Assembly (NCBI GenBank): GCA_015061725.1
Contig: SUVX01000038.1
Coordinates: 1-35,572, forward strand
Direction of reading: 5' to 3'
DNA: 35,572 bases
Source of the DNA: Lentisphaerota bacterium
GTDB taxonomy: Bacteria; Verrucomicrobiota; Lentisphaeria; Victivallales; Victivallaceae
Part shown: positions 6,467 to 15,560 of the stretch, piece after piece
Layout of the letters: each line of letters opens with the position of its first letter
Position numbering within the stretch: the stretch's first letter is position 1
Notes under the pieces: generated by a model
Seen by the model: only the letters and a program-made list of their open reading frames with translations
Told to the model about the DNA's origin: nothing
Database searches by the model: none
Translations under genes and position numbers: made by a program

Positions 6467-8538
6467 TTTTTCCTCATAGATTTAAGCCAGGTGAAAATAA
6501 ATTCGGTGAAAACCATCAGCATACCGGCGATGACCAGCGGCCAGCCGGGCAGTCCGGTGAAGAGGGCGATAATGCCGTTGGTTGCCAGAACCAGGGCGCA
6601 GAGAACCAGCGTCAGACGGAACATCCAGATGCAGATTCCTGAAAGATATCCTGACAACACCCGCGCGCCGGAGTTGTCCTGCACGGAACGCAGCGGACGC
6701 TTCATTGCAGAATAAACGATATGCGCCGTGAGTTTTTCAAAACAGATACCACCGACGGCAGCGGACTTGGGAACCAGACTTGTTGCAGTACAGCCGGGCA
6801 GGGCATTGCCTTCAAGAATATACGGCGTGCCGTCAGGAGAAACGATGAAGTCAACGCGCACTAAATCGCTGCAGCCGGTGACAAAATAAAAGGCTTCAGC
6901 CAGTTTCTTTGCGTGTTCGATTTCCTCTTTTTTGAGGGACTCCGAGGGGCAGAAGTATTGCGTATGCCCGTCTTTGTAGACATACTTTGCATCGTAATCG
7001 TAAAATCCTTTGGGACTGCGGATTTCCACCGGTTCAAGCGCCTCGCCTGAAATGACGGGGACAGAAATTTCCACACCCTTGATAAAGGATTCGACCAGAA
7101 GTTCATCTGCCATTTTGAATTCTTCTTCAAGGGCCTGTTCCCAGTCTTCTCTGCGGTCAACTTTGATGATACCGACGGTTGAACCCTCGCAGGGAACTTT
7201 GAGAATCAGGGGCAGTCCCAGTTCTTCAGGAAAATCACAGTTGCTCCGGGTAACGGTTTTCCACGGTGCCGTCGGCATTTTGGTCTTGTCAAGCAGGCGT
7301 TTGGTCAAAATTTTATCCATGACGACCCGGCAGGCGGCGGAACCGGAGCAGGTGAAGCGCAAGCCCTCATTTTCCAGCATTTTCTGCAAAGTGCCGTCTT
7401 CGCCGAAACCGCCGTGAAGAACGGGGTAGATGACATCGCACTGTTTCATGGAAGGGGTGATACGGCACTTGGGAACATCGGTTAATTCAACTTCAAAACC
7501 GGCATTTTCCAACGCTTTTGCCACAGCGGCACCGCTGCGGAGAGAGACTTCGCGTTCACTGCTGTTTCCGCCGTAAAGCACATTGACTTTGATGGCGGGA
7601 ACTTCACTGTAAAGTTTTTCTTCAAATCCGGGATCAACGGGGATTTGTTCCAGTTTGAGGAAGAAGTTGTGACGGCTGCTGACCGCGCGGCGGATATAAA
7701 TCAGAAGCCGCAGATAATCTTCCGCCATCGTTTCTCCGGTCAGATTGACGATGAAGTTCGCATGCTTTTCGCTGATTTGCATGCCTTCGCAGCGCATACC
7801 TTTGAGTCCGCACTGATCAATGAGTTTTCCGGCGGGTTCACTTTGAGAAATGTTGCGGAAAGCACATCCGGCACTGCGGCCGTTGGGTTCGCGTTCACGG
7901 CGGGCGGCAAGCGTTTCCGTGACGATCGCCTGTTCTGTTTCAGGAGAGGATTTGAAAAGTTTGAGAACAACTTTTGTGACCACATCTCCCGCAGAAAGCG
8001 GACCTTTGCGGTAATCCCAGCTCAAATCTTTTCCCTCAAGAACGAAAGGTTTGCCGTCTGCCTTGAAACCGTGAACGGCGATAACGCTGTTGCCGATGGC
8101 TGTACCGTTGGCTCCGGCATTCATTTTGACTGCGCCGCCAATTGTTCCGGGGATACCGGCAAGTTTGGAGACGCCCGCAAAACCGTGTTCCGCAGCCGTT
8201 CTGACCAGTTCGGGCAGCAGAGCCCTGCCGCCGCAGATGAAATGATCGTCACGGACTTCGATTTTACTGAATTCAGCTCCGGCAAGACGGATTCCCGCAC
8301 CGTTGTAGGGGGCATCCATACCGATTACATTGCTGCCGCCGCCGAAAATAAAATAAGGTATGCCGCTTGAAGTTAAAAATTTGAGCAGTTTGGCAAGTTC
8401 TTCAGGTGCATTGGGTTCAAGCAGAAGCGGCAGACTTGCTCCGACACCGAGCGTGGTCAGTTCTTTATAGGAAACGTTTTCGCGGCAGAGAAGACCGGGA
8501 AAAACGGCTTTGATTCTTTTTTTGAGATCACCGGACAT
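6463..8538 (-). CDS. murB-ddl: MurB-Ddl fusion: UDP-MurNAc synthesis and D-Ala-D-Ala ligase, with a membrane tail
   Basis: 691 residues with two peptidoglycan precursor enzymes in one chain. Residues ~20-300 are MurB: the FAD-binding segments FIFGGGSNVIGMD, SKLAGIPGTIGGAVKMNAGANG and later GMQISEKHANFIVN. The position of the catalytic serine of E. coli MurB (GSFFKN) reads SAGCAFRN, with Cys225. Residues ~316-610 are D-alanine:D-alanine ligase: NVLYGGNSSEREVSLRSG, PVLHGGFGEDGTLQ, LPLILKVPCEGSTVGI, RVDFIVSPDG and ILEGNALPGCTATSLVPK, with the metal-binding Glu and Asn in place. Residues ~632-688 contain two hydrophobic helices absent from ordinary Ddl. The chain is read through with no stop or restart between domains. 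It lies between hisI and the redoxin/TPR gene in the minus-strand operon. The combination is known to me as a possibility in PVC bacteria; the tail I do not recognise. Confidence 0.9.
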   Translation of the reverse strand: MSGDLKKRIKAVFPGLLCRENVSYKELTTLGVGASLPLLLEPNAPEELAKLLKFLTSSGIPYFIFGGGSNVIGMDAPYNGAGIRLAGAEFSKIEVRDDHFICGGRALLPELVRTAAEHGFAGVSKLAGIPGTIGGAVKMNAGANGTAIGNSVIAVHGFKADGKPFVLEGKDLSWDYRKGPLSAGDVVTKVVLKLFKSSPETEQAIVTETLAARREREPNGRSAGCAFRNISQSEPAGKLIDQCGLKGMRCEGMQISEKHANFIVNLTGETMAEDYLRLLIYIRRAVSSRHNFFLKLEQIPVDPGFEEKLYSEVPAIKVNVLYGGNSSEREVSLRSGAAVAKALENAGFEVELTDVPKCRITPSMKQCDVIYPVLHGGFGEDGTLQKMLENEGLRFTCSGSAACRVVMDKILTKRLLDKTKMPTAPWKTVTRSNCDFPEELGLPLILKVPCEGSTVGIIKVDRREDWEQALEEEFKMADELLVESFIKGVEISVPVISGEALEPVEIRSPKGFYDYDAKYVYKDGHTQYFCPSESLKKEEIEHAKKLAEAFYFVTGCSDLVRVDFIVSPDGTPYILEGNALPGCTATSLVPKSAAVGGICFEKLTAHIVYSAMKRPLRSVQDNSGARVLSGYLSGICIWMFRLTLVLCALVLATNGIIALFTGLPGWPLVIAGMLMVFTEFIFTWLKSMRKK

Positions 8539-8544
8539 AAAATT

Positions 8545-8937
8545 TTACTTTCCCTCTTTTTTGCCGTAAACTTTTTCGGGATCAAAAACGATATCTTCAT
8601 CCACTGAAACGGCACCGTCAGGGGCGATATGCGTGTAGAAACAACTGCGGTGTCCGGTATGACAGGCGGCACCGCCGAGCTGTTCCACTTTGAAGACAAC
8701 GGTGTCGCAGTCACAGTCAACGGCAATCTCTTTGACAAGCTGCACGTTGCCGCTGCTTTCGCCTTTACGCCAGAGTTTGCTGCGGCTGCGCGAATAATAG
8801 ACGGCGTGTCCGGTTGAAAGAGTTTCCTGCCAAGCCTCTTCATTGATGTAGGCGAGCATCAGAACTTCACCGGTTTTGTAATCCTGGGCGATGGCGGGAA
8901 TCAATCCGCCGCATTTTGCAAAATCAAGTTTGATCAT
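8545..8937 (-). CDS. hisI: Phosphoribosyl-AMP cyclohydrolase HisI
   Basis: 130 residues from the ATG at 8937, which forms an ATGA overlap with the stop of the GNAT gene; an in-frame ATG at 8967 would overlap the upstream gene by ~30 bases and is less likely. The enzyme hydrolyses the pyrimidine ring of phosphoribosyl-AMP in histidine synthesis. Visible signatures are [38 protein letters not shown], the metal-binding DCDCD, and the zinc cysteines in [14 protein letters not shown]. Length fits the single-domain HisI without HisE. No other his gene is in the window, so histidine genes are dispersed here. Confidence 0.95.
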   Translation of the reverse strand: MIKLDFAKCGGLIPAIAQDYKTGEVLMLAYINEEAWQETLSTGHAVYYSRSRSKLWRKGESSGNVQLVKEIAVDCDCDTVVFKVEQLGGAACHTGHRSCFYTHIAPDGAVSVDEDIVFDPEKVYGKKEGK

Positions 8938-9362
8938 ATATTCATCTCTTTTTCTGAGTGGTTCCATTTCCAGAGCGTGAAGCCTTTTTTTGCCTCAAAT
9001 CCGAGGCGGGAATAGAAACTTTCAGTTCCCGGTTCTCCGACGAGGGCGATCCAGTCCACGCCGCGCGCTTCCAGTTCCGACACCAGAAACATAACGATTT
9101 TTCCGCCGATACCTTTTCCGCGAAACTCCGGATGCACGACAACATCCTGAATATAGGCATCGGAGACCCCGTCGGAAAGAACTCTGCCCATACCGACAAG
9201 ATTTTCCCCCTCAAACGCCGCTGCTGCAAGAAAAGAACCGGCAACGGCGCGGTTGATAAAACTGCAATCCTCTCCGTCAGAAACCCAGTCCGCAACACGG
9301 TAAAGTTCTGCGGCACAAAGGAGTTCATGTTCAGAGAGGGATTGTATCAGCTTTATTTTCAT
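8934..9362 (-). CDS. GNAT-family N-acetyltransferase
   Basis: 142 residues if translation begins at the ATG 9362-9360, which overlaps the ntpD stop as TAATG; an upstream ATG at 9404 lies inside ntpD and is less likely. The acetyl-CoA binding motif is clear: [22 protein letters not shown] (split here as motif A, with RGKGIG as the pyrophosphate loop), followed by [19 protein letters not shown] typical of small GNATs. The substrate cannot be told from sequence. Position between V-ATPase subunit D and hisI, overlapping both, indicates operon membership rather than functional linkage. Confidence 0.85.
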   Translation of the reverse strand: MKIKLIQSLSEHELLCAAELYRVADWVSDGEDCSFINRAVAGSFLAAAAFEGENLVGMGRVLSDGVSDAYIQDVVVHPEFRGKGIGGKIVMFLVSELEARGVDWIALVGEPGTESFYSRLGFEAKKGFTLWKWNHSEKEMNI

Positions 9363-9970
9363 TATGAAGCGCGTTCCTCCGCCTTCTGTTTGGCGATTTT
9401 GCACCGGGCAACGGCGCTGGTGTTCATATCTCCGAGGAAAATTCCGATACGGCGGATATTTTCACGGCATTCCGGAATCTTGACCTTTTCAAACAGATTG
9501 ACACGCTGACTGGTTGTCCGCAGTTCGGCGGCAAGCAGATCGTACTGCTCCTGAAGGATTTTGTAAGCCTCACGCAGACTTGCCGCACTTTTCAGTGCCG
9601 AAACGGCATCGTCAACATACCAGTCGGTTGCCATCAGATCAATATCTTCCGGCGCAAATTCCACATGGTCAAAGGTGGGAATGTTGATCCCGGCGATATT
9701 GGCTGTTCCGGTGACGACTTCACGGATTTCCACATTGGAGGAAATCAGGTCTGAAACGCTGTCGTCACCGAAAAAGGCGATGCAGACAGCCAGTTCCTTT
9801 TCAAGTTCTTTCTGAGCTTCGAGGTTGGCTTCAAGCGCATCGGCGCTCTGCCGCACTTCCATCTGGAGCTGCTGTTTTTTCAGCTGCAGAGTGGGCAGAA
9901 AACGCTCAAACTGCTTTTGGGCATCCTGCTGGTTTTTGAGTTCTGTCTTGGTGAATTTGATTTTCGGCAT
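9362..9970 (-). CDS. ntpD: V-type ATP synthase subunit D (central shaft)
   Basis: 202 residues, almost entirely helical, as expected for the rotor shaft of V/A-type ATPases. The N-terminus KFTKTELKNQQDAQKQFERFLPTLQLKKQQL and the C-terminal RVNLFEKVKIPE with ENIRRIGIFLGDMN are the family's conserved coiled-coil ends. It follows ntpB after two bases. Subunit D couples ATP turnover in the A3B3 head to rotation of the membrane ring. Confidence 0.93.
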   Translation of the reverse strand: MPKIKFTKTELKNQQDAQKQFERFLPTLQLKKQQLQMEVRQSADALEANLEAQKELEKELAVCIAFFGDDSVSDLISSNVEIREVVTGTANIAGINIPTFDHVEFAPEDIDLMATDWYVDDAVSALKSAASLREAYKILQEQYDLLAAELRTTSQRVNLFEKVKIPECRENIRRIGIFLGDMNTSAVARCKIAKQKAEERAS

Positions 9971-9972
9971 AA

Positions 9973-11268
9973 TCAGTTCCCCGGCCAGTATTCATCCAGC
10001 AAATCGGTTTTGATACCGACTTCGGTTTTGTCAAAGCAGTCCGCCAGGATCTTCCATCCCAGATCAAGTCCCTCTTCAAGCGGAATATTGACTGCAAGGG
10101 ACATCATTTCATTTTCAAAACGCGCACCGTACTTGAGCAGTTTGTTGTCCCAGGCGGACATCTTGAAGCCCATGGACTGCTTTTCAAGCGTACTCTTGTA
10201 ATCGGAATACAGACGGATCATCGCATCCATGATGGCGCGGTGGTCGGGACGGGTCCTGCCGTTGACCTGCTGTTTGAGACGTGAGAGCGAACCGAAGGGT
10301 TCAATGCGTCCGTTACGCAGGTAGAACTGCCCCTCTGTGATGTATCCGGTGTTGTCCGGCACGGGGTGGGTCACGTCATCACCGGGCATGGTGGTCACCG
10401 CCAGAATGGTGATGGAGCCTGCACCGTCAAAGTCAACGGCTTTTTCGTAACGTGAGGCAAGCTGACTGTAAAGGTCGCCCGGATAGCCGCGGTTGGAGGG
10501 AATCTGCTCCATGGTGATGGAAATTTCTTTGAGCGCGTCGGAGAAGTTGGTCATATCCGTCAGCAGACAGAGAACACGTTTTCCGCGCAGGGCGTATGCT
10601 TCAGCCACCGCCAGAGAAAGATCGGGAACCATCAGGCACTCCACAACGGGGTCGGAGGCGGTGTGAATGAACATCACCGTGCGGGACAGTGCGCCGTGTT
10701 CGTCAAGGGTGCGTTTGAAAATCAGATAATCGTCGTGTTTGAGTCCCATGCCGCCGAGAACGATGACATCGACTTCTGCCTGCAGAGCGATACGGGCGAG
10801 CAGTTCGTTGTAGGGTTCTCCCGCAACGGAAAAGATCGGCAGTTTCTGGGATTCAACCAGCGTGTTGAAAAGGTCGATCATCGGGATATTGGTACGGATC
10901 ATGTTGCGGGGAATCACGCGCTTGGCAGGATTCACCGAGGGCTTGCCGATCTCAACCAGTTCGCTGTTGACATCCGGACGGTTGTCGCGCGGAGTGCCTC
11001 TGCCGTTGAAGACGCGTCCGAGCAGATCATCGGAACCGGAAATCTGCATTTCGTGTCCGAGAAAGCGCACCTGATCCTGCGTACTGATACCGCGGCTTCC
11101 GGCAAAGACCTGCAGGGAGACTTTGTTTCCCGCAAGACGGATCACCTGCGCCAGAGAAACGCCGCGTGAACTTTCAACTTCGGCAAGTTCGTTGTAGGCG
11201 ACATCATCGGCTTCAACGGTGATGACGTTACCCGCGATATGACTGATTTTATGATAAACTTTACGCAT
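9973..11268 (-). CDS. ntpB: V-type ATP synthase subunit B
   Basis: 431 residues. This is the non-catalytic nucleotide-binding subunit of the A3B3 head. The nucleotide-binding region shows [22 protein letters not shown] in place of a canonical Walker A, which is normal for B subunits. Other landmarks are [41 protein letters not shown], and [20 protein letters not shown], all characteristic of the family. Its ATG overlaps the ntpA stop by one base (TAATG), giving coupled translation. The final residues ([10 protein letters not shown]) are consistent with a complete C-terminus. Confidence 0.96.
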   Translation of the reverse strand: MRKVYHKISHIAGNVITVEADDVAYNELAEVESSRGVSLAQVIRLAGNKVSLQVFAGSRGISTQDQVRFLGHEMQISGSDDLLGRVFNGRGTPRDNRPDVNSELVEIGKPSVNPAKRVIPRNMIRTNIPMIDLFNTLVESQKLPIFSVAGEPYNELLARIALQAEVDVIVLGGMGLKHDDYLIFKRTLDEHGALSRTVMFIHTASDPVVECLMVPDLSLAVAEAYALRGKRVLCLLTDMTNFSDALKEISITMEQIPSNRGYPGDLYSQLASRYEKAVDFDGAGSITILAVTTMPGDDVTHPVPDNTGYITEGQFYLRNGRIEPFGSLSRLKQQVNGRTRPDHRAIMDAMIRLYSDYKSTLEKQSMGFKMSAWDNKLLKYGARFENEMMSLAVNIPLEEGLDLGWKILADCFDKTEVGIKTDLLDEYWPGN

Positions 11269-13010
11269 TATTTCACCTCCGCAACGGCAGCAAGTTTGCT
11301 GTCAATGGCATTTTCCTGTTGTTCAAACTCCGCATCGTTCCGGGCGATGTAGTTCCAGTCAAGGAAGAGCTGGCGCAGTTCAAGGAACCATCTGCGTGCA
11401 ACTTCTTTATCCTCAAAGGGGAATTTTCTTTCAAGCACGCCGCAGACCTTGTCAAAGACGTAACGCTGACGGTCGGCATTGGTGCTGGCATCCACGGGAT
11501 CAAAGGTGTTCTGCTGCAAAAACACATAGTCCAGAAATTCGCTTTTCAAATAGACAATGAAGTCTTCCATGGCAGTACCTTCTTCACCGATAACTTTCAT
11601 CATCTGGTTGACTTCGCTGCCGCGCGAAAGGGTGCGGCGGGCAAAGGCAAGTTTCTCAGCATCCACAAGACTGTGGTACTTGCTCCAGCTGTCCAGCGGG
11701 TGGATGGCGGGGTAACGGCGGGCATCGGAGCGTTCGCGCGAAAGTCCGAGGAAAGCCCCCACGACTTTGAGCGTCGCCTGGGTAACGGGTTCTTCAAAGT
11801 TTCCTCCGGCGGGACTGACGGCACCGCCGATGGTGACGGAACCCAGTTCCCCCGTGCGCAGACGGACAAGTCCGGCACGTTCATAGAAGTCTGAAATTCT
11901 GGATTCAAGGTAGGCGGGGAAGGATTCTTCTCCGGGGATCTCCTCAAGACGTCCTGACATCTCGCGCAGAGCCTGCGCCCAGCGGCTGGTGGAGTCCGCC
12001 AGAAGCAGCGTGTTCAAACCCATCTGACGGTAATACTCCGCCAGAGTAACGGCGGTGTATACACTTGCTTCACGGGCGGCGACGGGCATACTTGACGTAT
12101 TGCAGATGATGATGGAGCGATCCATGAGGGAGCGTCCGGTGCGCGGGTCTTCCAATTCGGGATATTCGCGGAGAATTTCCACCACCTCTCCGGCGCGTTC
12201 ACCGCAGGCGGCGACGACGACGACGTCCGCTTCGGCGTAACGGCTGATGGAGTGCTGAAGAACGGTCTTTCCAGCACCGAAAGGTCCGGGGGTGCAGAAT
12301 GTGCCGCCGACAGCCACGGGGAAGAAGGAGTCAATGGTTCTCACCTGCGTGACCATGGTGCGTTCGGGCAGCAGTTTTTCAGCGTAGTCCGGAATCGGAA
12401 TCTTGACCGGCCAGAACTGGGTCATGGTGACGTTGCGTTTGGTTCCCTGCTCGTCAACAGCGACGGCAATGACATCGTCAATGGTGTATTCTCCGGCAGG
12501 AACGATGGATTCAATGGTCCAGGTGCCGCGCCATGAGAACGGGATCATGATGTAGTGTTTGATAATGCCTTCGGGAACGCTGCCCAGACGGTCTCCGGCA
12601 ACGCATTTGTCTCCGGCAGAAGCCGAGGGCGTGAACTGCCATTTCACTTCGCGGTCAAGGGCGCGCAGATAAACGCCGCGCTGAAGAAAGAATCCGGAGT
12701 GTTCCGCCAGCAGTTTGAGGGGGTTCTGAAGTCCGTCGTAAACCTGAGTAAGCAGTCCGGGACCCAGTTCCACCGAGAGCAGTTCTCCGGTAAATTCAAC
12801 CTCATCACCGACTTTGAGACCGTTGGTGCTTTCAAAAACCTGCAAATCGGCGACATCTCCGCGGACACGGATGACTTCACATTTGAGCCGGGCATCTCCC
12901 ACGATGGCATACGCCACTTCGTTCTGCATGACCCTGCCGGTGTACCTGACAGTGATAAGGTTGCCGTTGACGCCGACAATCTTTTCTCTGACTGTGTTGT
13001 TTTCTGTCAT
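11268..13010 (-). CDS. ntpA: V-type ATP synthase subunit A (catalytic)
   Basis: 580 residues. Walker A GPFGAGKT is at residues 242-249, followed by [14 protein letters not shown] and the Walker B-region [16 protein letters not shown]. The large non-homologous insertion between the N-terminal barrel and the nucleotide domain, typical of V/A-type A subunits, is present at about residues 110-200. [17 protein letters not shown] and [13 protein letters not shown] are further family markers. It binds and turns over ATP in the cytoplasmic head; in bacteria of this type the enzyme may pump H+ or Na+, which cannot be decided without the K subunit. It follows the DUF2764 gene after six bases. Confidence 0.97.
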   Translation of the reverse strand: MTENNTVREKIVGVNGNLITVRYTGRVMQNEVAYAIVGDARLKCEVIRVRGDVADLQVFESTNGLKVGDEVEFTGELLSVELGPGLLTQVYDGLQNPLKLLAEHSGFFLQRGVYLRALDREVKWQFTPSASAGDKCVAGDRLGSVPEGIIKHYIMIPFSWRGTWTIESIVPAGEYTIDDVIAVAVDEQGTKRNVTMTQFWPVKIPIPDYAEKLLPERTMVTQVRTIDSFFPVAVGGTFCTPGPFGAGKTVLQHSISRYAEADVVVVAACGERAGEVVEILREYPELEDPRTGRSLMDRSIIICNTSSMPVAAREASVYTAVTLAEYYRQMGLNTLLLADSTSRWAQALREMSGRLEEIPGEESFPAYLESRISDFYERAGLVRLRTGELGSVTIGGAVSPAGGNFEEPVTQATLKVVGAFLGLSRERSDARRYPAIHPLDSWSKYHSLVDAEKLAFARRTLSRGSEVNQMMKVIGEEGTAMEDFIVYLKSEFLDYVFLQQNTFDPVDASTNADRQRYVFDKVCGVLERKFPFEDKEVARRWFLELRQLFLDWNYIARNDAEFEQQENAIDSKLAAVAEVK

Positions 13011-13016
13011 GATGTT

Positions 13017-13559
13017 TTATGACTCCTTTGTGTTTTTGCCGCAGAGGCTTACAACTTTTTCGAGTGCGGCGGAGAAATTGACCGTTCCCGTTTCGGTGCG
13101 GAATCCGGCATATTTGTTGACAATAAAAAGTTGAGCGCGGTAAATACAGAGCGCATCAAAATCAAAATCGTGTCCGAGCGCAAGTTCTTCAAGGCGCGCC
13201 CAGCGGAGACGGTCGATCATATATTCGCGTTCCAGCGGATTGCTGCAGCTTGAAGCATGTGCAAGCGTATAATCCACTTCTCCGTAATATTCTTCAGGAT
13301 CGGCAGCTGAAAACTGAATACCCGCCCGTTCCGCGCGTTTGCGGGCGATGCAGGTCCGCAGATAACTCTCAAAGAGCGCCATCTTGCGGTAGACCGGACA
13401 GGTATCGGGATAATCTTTTTTTCCCTCGTAAGCAAAAATTTTTTTCTGCGCTTTTTCAGAGAGATTTTCTTTGAGTATCTCATCAAATTCCGCGACCGTC
13501 ATCGGGGGGACTTCTCCGATTTCAAGCAGAGGGAGTGAAGCAATCAGAAAATAGTGCAT
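13017..13559 (-). CDS. V-ATPase operon DUF2764 protein
   Basis: 180 residues from the ATG at 13559, just seven bases after ntpE; longer in-frame starts upstream lie inside ntpE and are rejected. The N-terminus MHYFLIASLPLLEIGEVPPM and the pattern PLEREYMIDRLRWARLEELALGHDFDFDALCIYRAQLFI match DUF2764, a family known to me from V-ATPase operons of chlamydiae, spirochaetes and relatives. It sits in the gene slot that carries subunit C or F in archaeal-type operons, so a stalk role is plausible but unproven. Confidence 0.75.
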   Translation of the reverse strand: MHYFLIASLPLLEIGEVPPMTVAEFDEILKENLSEKAQKKIFAYEGKKDYPDTCPVYRKMALFESYLRTCIARKRAERAGIQFSAADPEEYYGEVDYTLAHASSCSNPLEREYMIDRLRWARLEELALGHDFDFDALCIYRAQLFIVNKYAGFRTETGTVNFSAALEKVVSLCGKNTKES

Positions 13560-13566
13560 TTGCGTT

Positions 13567-14169
13567 TTACCTGTTTTCCAGAATACGGGCAAGTTTTTCT
13601 CCGGCATATCCGCCGACCAGTCCGGTGATTGCCTCAACGGAAAAGTCAAAGAAGACTTCATCATCGTTGAAAGATATCTGCATACCGCCCTTGACCGCGC
13701 TGTCGGCAAAGACCTGCGGTGCATTTTTGTAACTGCTGCCGAGCGTATCTTTCACGGCACTGGCGAGGGCTTCGGCATCGCGTGCAGAAGAGAGGATTGT
13801 GATTTTTGCTTCGGGATCGGCGGCAAATTCCTTTGCCAGATCGCGGATGAGTTCCGCCATGAATTCCGGAGTCATCGCTGACTTTGAAGAGGCGGAAATT
13901 GCCAGACTGAGACGGTTTTCAAGTTCAGCTTTGAGTTTGAGAACGATATCTCTTGCCGCCTGACGGATACTGTTTTCAGCGCGCTGGACGGAAGACGCGG
14001 CATCGGCTTGGGCGGCATCGCGCAGGGCCTTTGCTTTTTCTTCGGCATCTTTGATGATTTTTGCGGCTTCTGCCTGAGCTTGAGCAATGATTGCATCACG
14101 TTCAGCTTCAGCCTTTTTGATTCCGTCATTCTGAATTTTTTCCAGAAGGCTTTGCAGTTCTTCTGCCAT
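13567..14169 (-). CDS. ntpE: V-type ATP synthase subunit E (peripheral stalk)
   Basis: 200 residues from the ATG at 14169, chosen because GGAG lies six bases upstream and the family begins MAEELQSLLEKIQNDG. An alternative ATG 12 bases upstream (14181) has a weaker site. The N-terminal half is a long Ala/Lys/Glu coiled coil (AEAERDAIIAQAQAEAAKII, KDAEEKAKALRDAAQADAAS), and the C-terminal half is a small alpha/beta domain ending ITGLVGGYAGEKLARILENR. It is the first gene of the minus-strand run. Subunit E links the A3B3 head to the membrane stator. Confidence 0.85.
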   Translation of the reverse strand: MAEELQSLLEKIQNDGIKKAEAERDAIIAQAQAEAAKIIKDAEEKAKALRDAAQADAASSVQRAENSIRQAARDIVLKLKAELENRLSLAISASSKSAMTPEFMAELIRDLAKEFAADPEAKITILSSARDAEALASAVKDTLGSSYKNAPQVFADSAVKGGMQISFNDDEVFFDFSVEAITGLVGGYAGEKLARILENR

Positions 14170-14192
14170 TTTTGACTCCATTTCTTTTCGGG

Positions 14193-14209
14193 ACTCCCCG
14201 CCGGGGAGT
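14193..14209 (-). promoter_or_regulatory. Leader hairpin before ntpE
   Basis: ACTCCCC and GGGGAGT form seven GC-rich pairs around a 3-base loop. In the minus-strand transcript the hairpin ends about 24 bases before the chosen start codon and about 14 before its GGAG. It could stabilise the mRNA 5' region or modulate initiation; no partner sequence or U-tract is seen. Confidence 0.4.
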
Positions 14210-14245
14210 GTTATATATATTAATAATAAAAAGATATTACCGTCT

Positions 14246-14274
14246 AACATAACTTCTCTTTGCCTTTTTTTCAA
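14246..14274 (-). promoter_or_regulatory. Promoter of the V-ATPase/hisI/murB-ddl operon
   Basis: On the minus strand TTGAAA (14274-14269) is followed after 17 bases by TATGTT (14251-14246). This gives a leader of about 70 bases ahead of ntpE containing the GC hairpin. Region 14170-14480 has no gene and carries the two divergent promoters. Confidence 0.5.
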
Positions 14275-14406
14275 GTCAGAAATGTGATATTTTCTTAAAA
14301 TACTTCGGAAATTCGAACAATCGGAGTATCGAGCTGTTTCCGGGGTATTTTCCGTTCTACCTTAATTGATACGGATTTTTATGATTGACACTATAAATTT
14401 AATTTA

Positions 14407-14437
14407 TCCGCCGGACCTGCTCTTGACAACCGGCGGA
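14407..14437. promoter_or_regulatory. Operator-like inverted repeat flanking the -35 of the GntR gene
   Basis: TCCGCCGG at 14407-14414 and CCGGCGGA at 14430-14437 are perfect 8-base inverted repeats with a 15-base spacer, bracketing TTGACA at 14423. A dimeric GntR-type regulator encoded immediately downstream is the natural candidate to bind here and control its own operon. This is inferred from position only. Confidence 0.5.
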
Positions 14438-14451
14438 AAATATTTTATATT
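14423..14451 (+). promoter_or_regulatory. Promoter of the carbohydrate operon
   Basis: TTGACA at 14423-14428 and TATATT at 14446-14451 with a 17-base spacer are close to the sigma70 consensus. The ATG of the regulator is 30 bases further on. This is the strongest-looking promoter in the window. Confidence 0.65.
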
Positions 14452-14480
14452 TATTCTCAAACAGGTGAGGGTGAAAATAA

Positions 14481-15560
14481 ATGGCAGATCAGCGTTACAG
14501 CAAAAGTCGTCAAATCGCAGAAGATTACAAAGCTTTTTTGTGCCGGCAGCGATTGAAAGCCGGCAGCCGGATCGGTTCTGTGCGGAAACTGATGCAGATG
14601 TATGATATTTCTCTTGCCACGGCCGATAAAGTTCTGCGGATTCTTGCAGATGAAAATTTTGTTTACCGGACACCGTCCTGCGGTACATTCATCAAGCACG
14701 ATCTGCAGGGTGAATTACAGATAGGATTTACTGAAAATGATTATTGTTCTGCCAATTCCAGCGCATTCAAACTGATGAATTTGCGACGGATAAAAAAGGC
14801 TCTCCGTGAAGAAAATATCGTTCCCTGTTATGTAAGTTACAGTGATTTGCTTACACCTGAAAGTGCGGAAAAAGTTTTTTCAAAAATCAATGCTTTACTG
14901 CTTCGCGGCGGTTTTGTGGATGAAAGAACCCTGCCGCAGCTGGAGAAGTTTTCCGGTCCGGTGGTACAGATTGAATCGGCGTGGTTTCCTGAAAAAAATG
15001 ATTCGCTTCTCACGAGCCGGATTCTGCCGGATTACGAGTTCCTGCTGCGTGAACTTGAGGAGGATATCCGTCAATTCCGCAAATTGATGATTTTTTCCGC
15101 CGGGCATCCCAACGCAAAATATCAGGAACGGATCATCAGAAAGGTGTTTTCAGGCATGGAAATTGAAACGGTTTATCTTGATGACGAAAAAATCATTCTT
15201 AAAGCAGACAATTATTTTCAGCATCATCAGACGGGATACGATGATGTTCTTCTTATCATGCTTTCAGGTTTCTTTTCAGAAAGTTTGCGCCGGATGTCCG
15301 GGAATATGGAACTTCCTCATGTCCTTGAATTTGACAATTTTGAAAAAAGTTTTGACGACACGTCAAGAGAACCTGTTTTTACGGCGATAGATTCTAAAAT
15401 ACCTGATCTTTATCTGCAGGGAGTTCTTTTACTTAAAAAACTTTTTTCAGAAAATTCCACCAGCCGTCACATGTTGTTTATGAGACCTGAACTTGTTATA
15501 CGCAAGACATTTACACCTGTAAAATACATAAAAAAACATCAAAACAAGGAGGGCATGTAA
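14481..15560 (+). CDS. GntR-type regulator with LacI/periplasmic-binding-like sensor domain
   Basis: 359 residues. Residues ~8-73 form a winged helix typical of GntR regulators: [20 protein letters not shown], then [20 protein letters not shown] (recognition helix) and [13 protein letters not shown] (wing). From ~residue 78 the sequence resembles a diverged sugar-binding-protein fold, with [22 protein letters not shown] and the late strand EPVFTAID. Such regulators normally respond to a sugar and control neighbouring glycan genes; the ligand cannot be told. The stop overlaps the next ATG as TAATG, so regulator and pseudopilin are co-translated. A palindrome around its own promoter suggests autoregulation. 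Confidence 0.82.
   Translation: MADQRYSKSRQIAEDYKAFLCRQRLKAGSRIGSVRKLMQMYDISLATADKVLRILADENFVYRTPSCGTFIKHDLQGELQIGFTENDYCSANSSAFKLMNLRRIKKALREENIVPCYVSYSDLLTPESAEKVFSKINALLLRGGFVDERTLPQLEKFSGPVVQIESAWFPEKNDSLLTSRILPDYEFLLRELEEDIRQFRKLMIFSAGHPNAKYQERIIRKVFSGMEIETVYLDDEKIILKADNYFQHHQTGYDDVLLIMLSGFFSESLRRMSGNMELPHVLEFDNFEKSFDDTSREPVFTAIDSKIPDLYLQGVLLLKKLFSENSTSRHMLFMRPELVIRKTFTPVKYIKKHQNKEGM

Noticed and set aside
5372..6715. 447-residue plus-strand gene opposite the redoxin/TPR gene
   Set aside because: Antisense frame to two well-supported genes, with no start signal and no protein family features; a by-product of codon bias.
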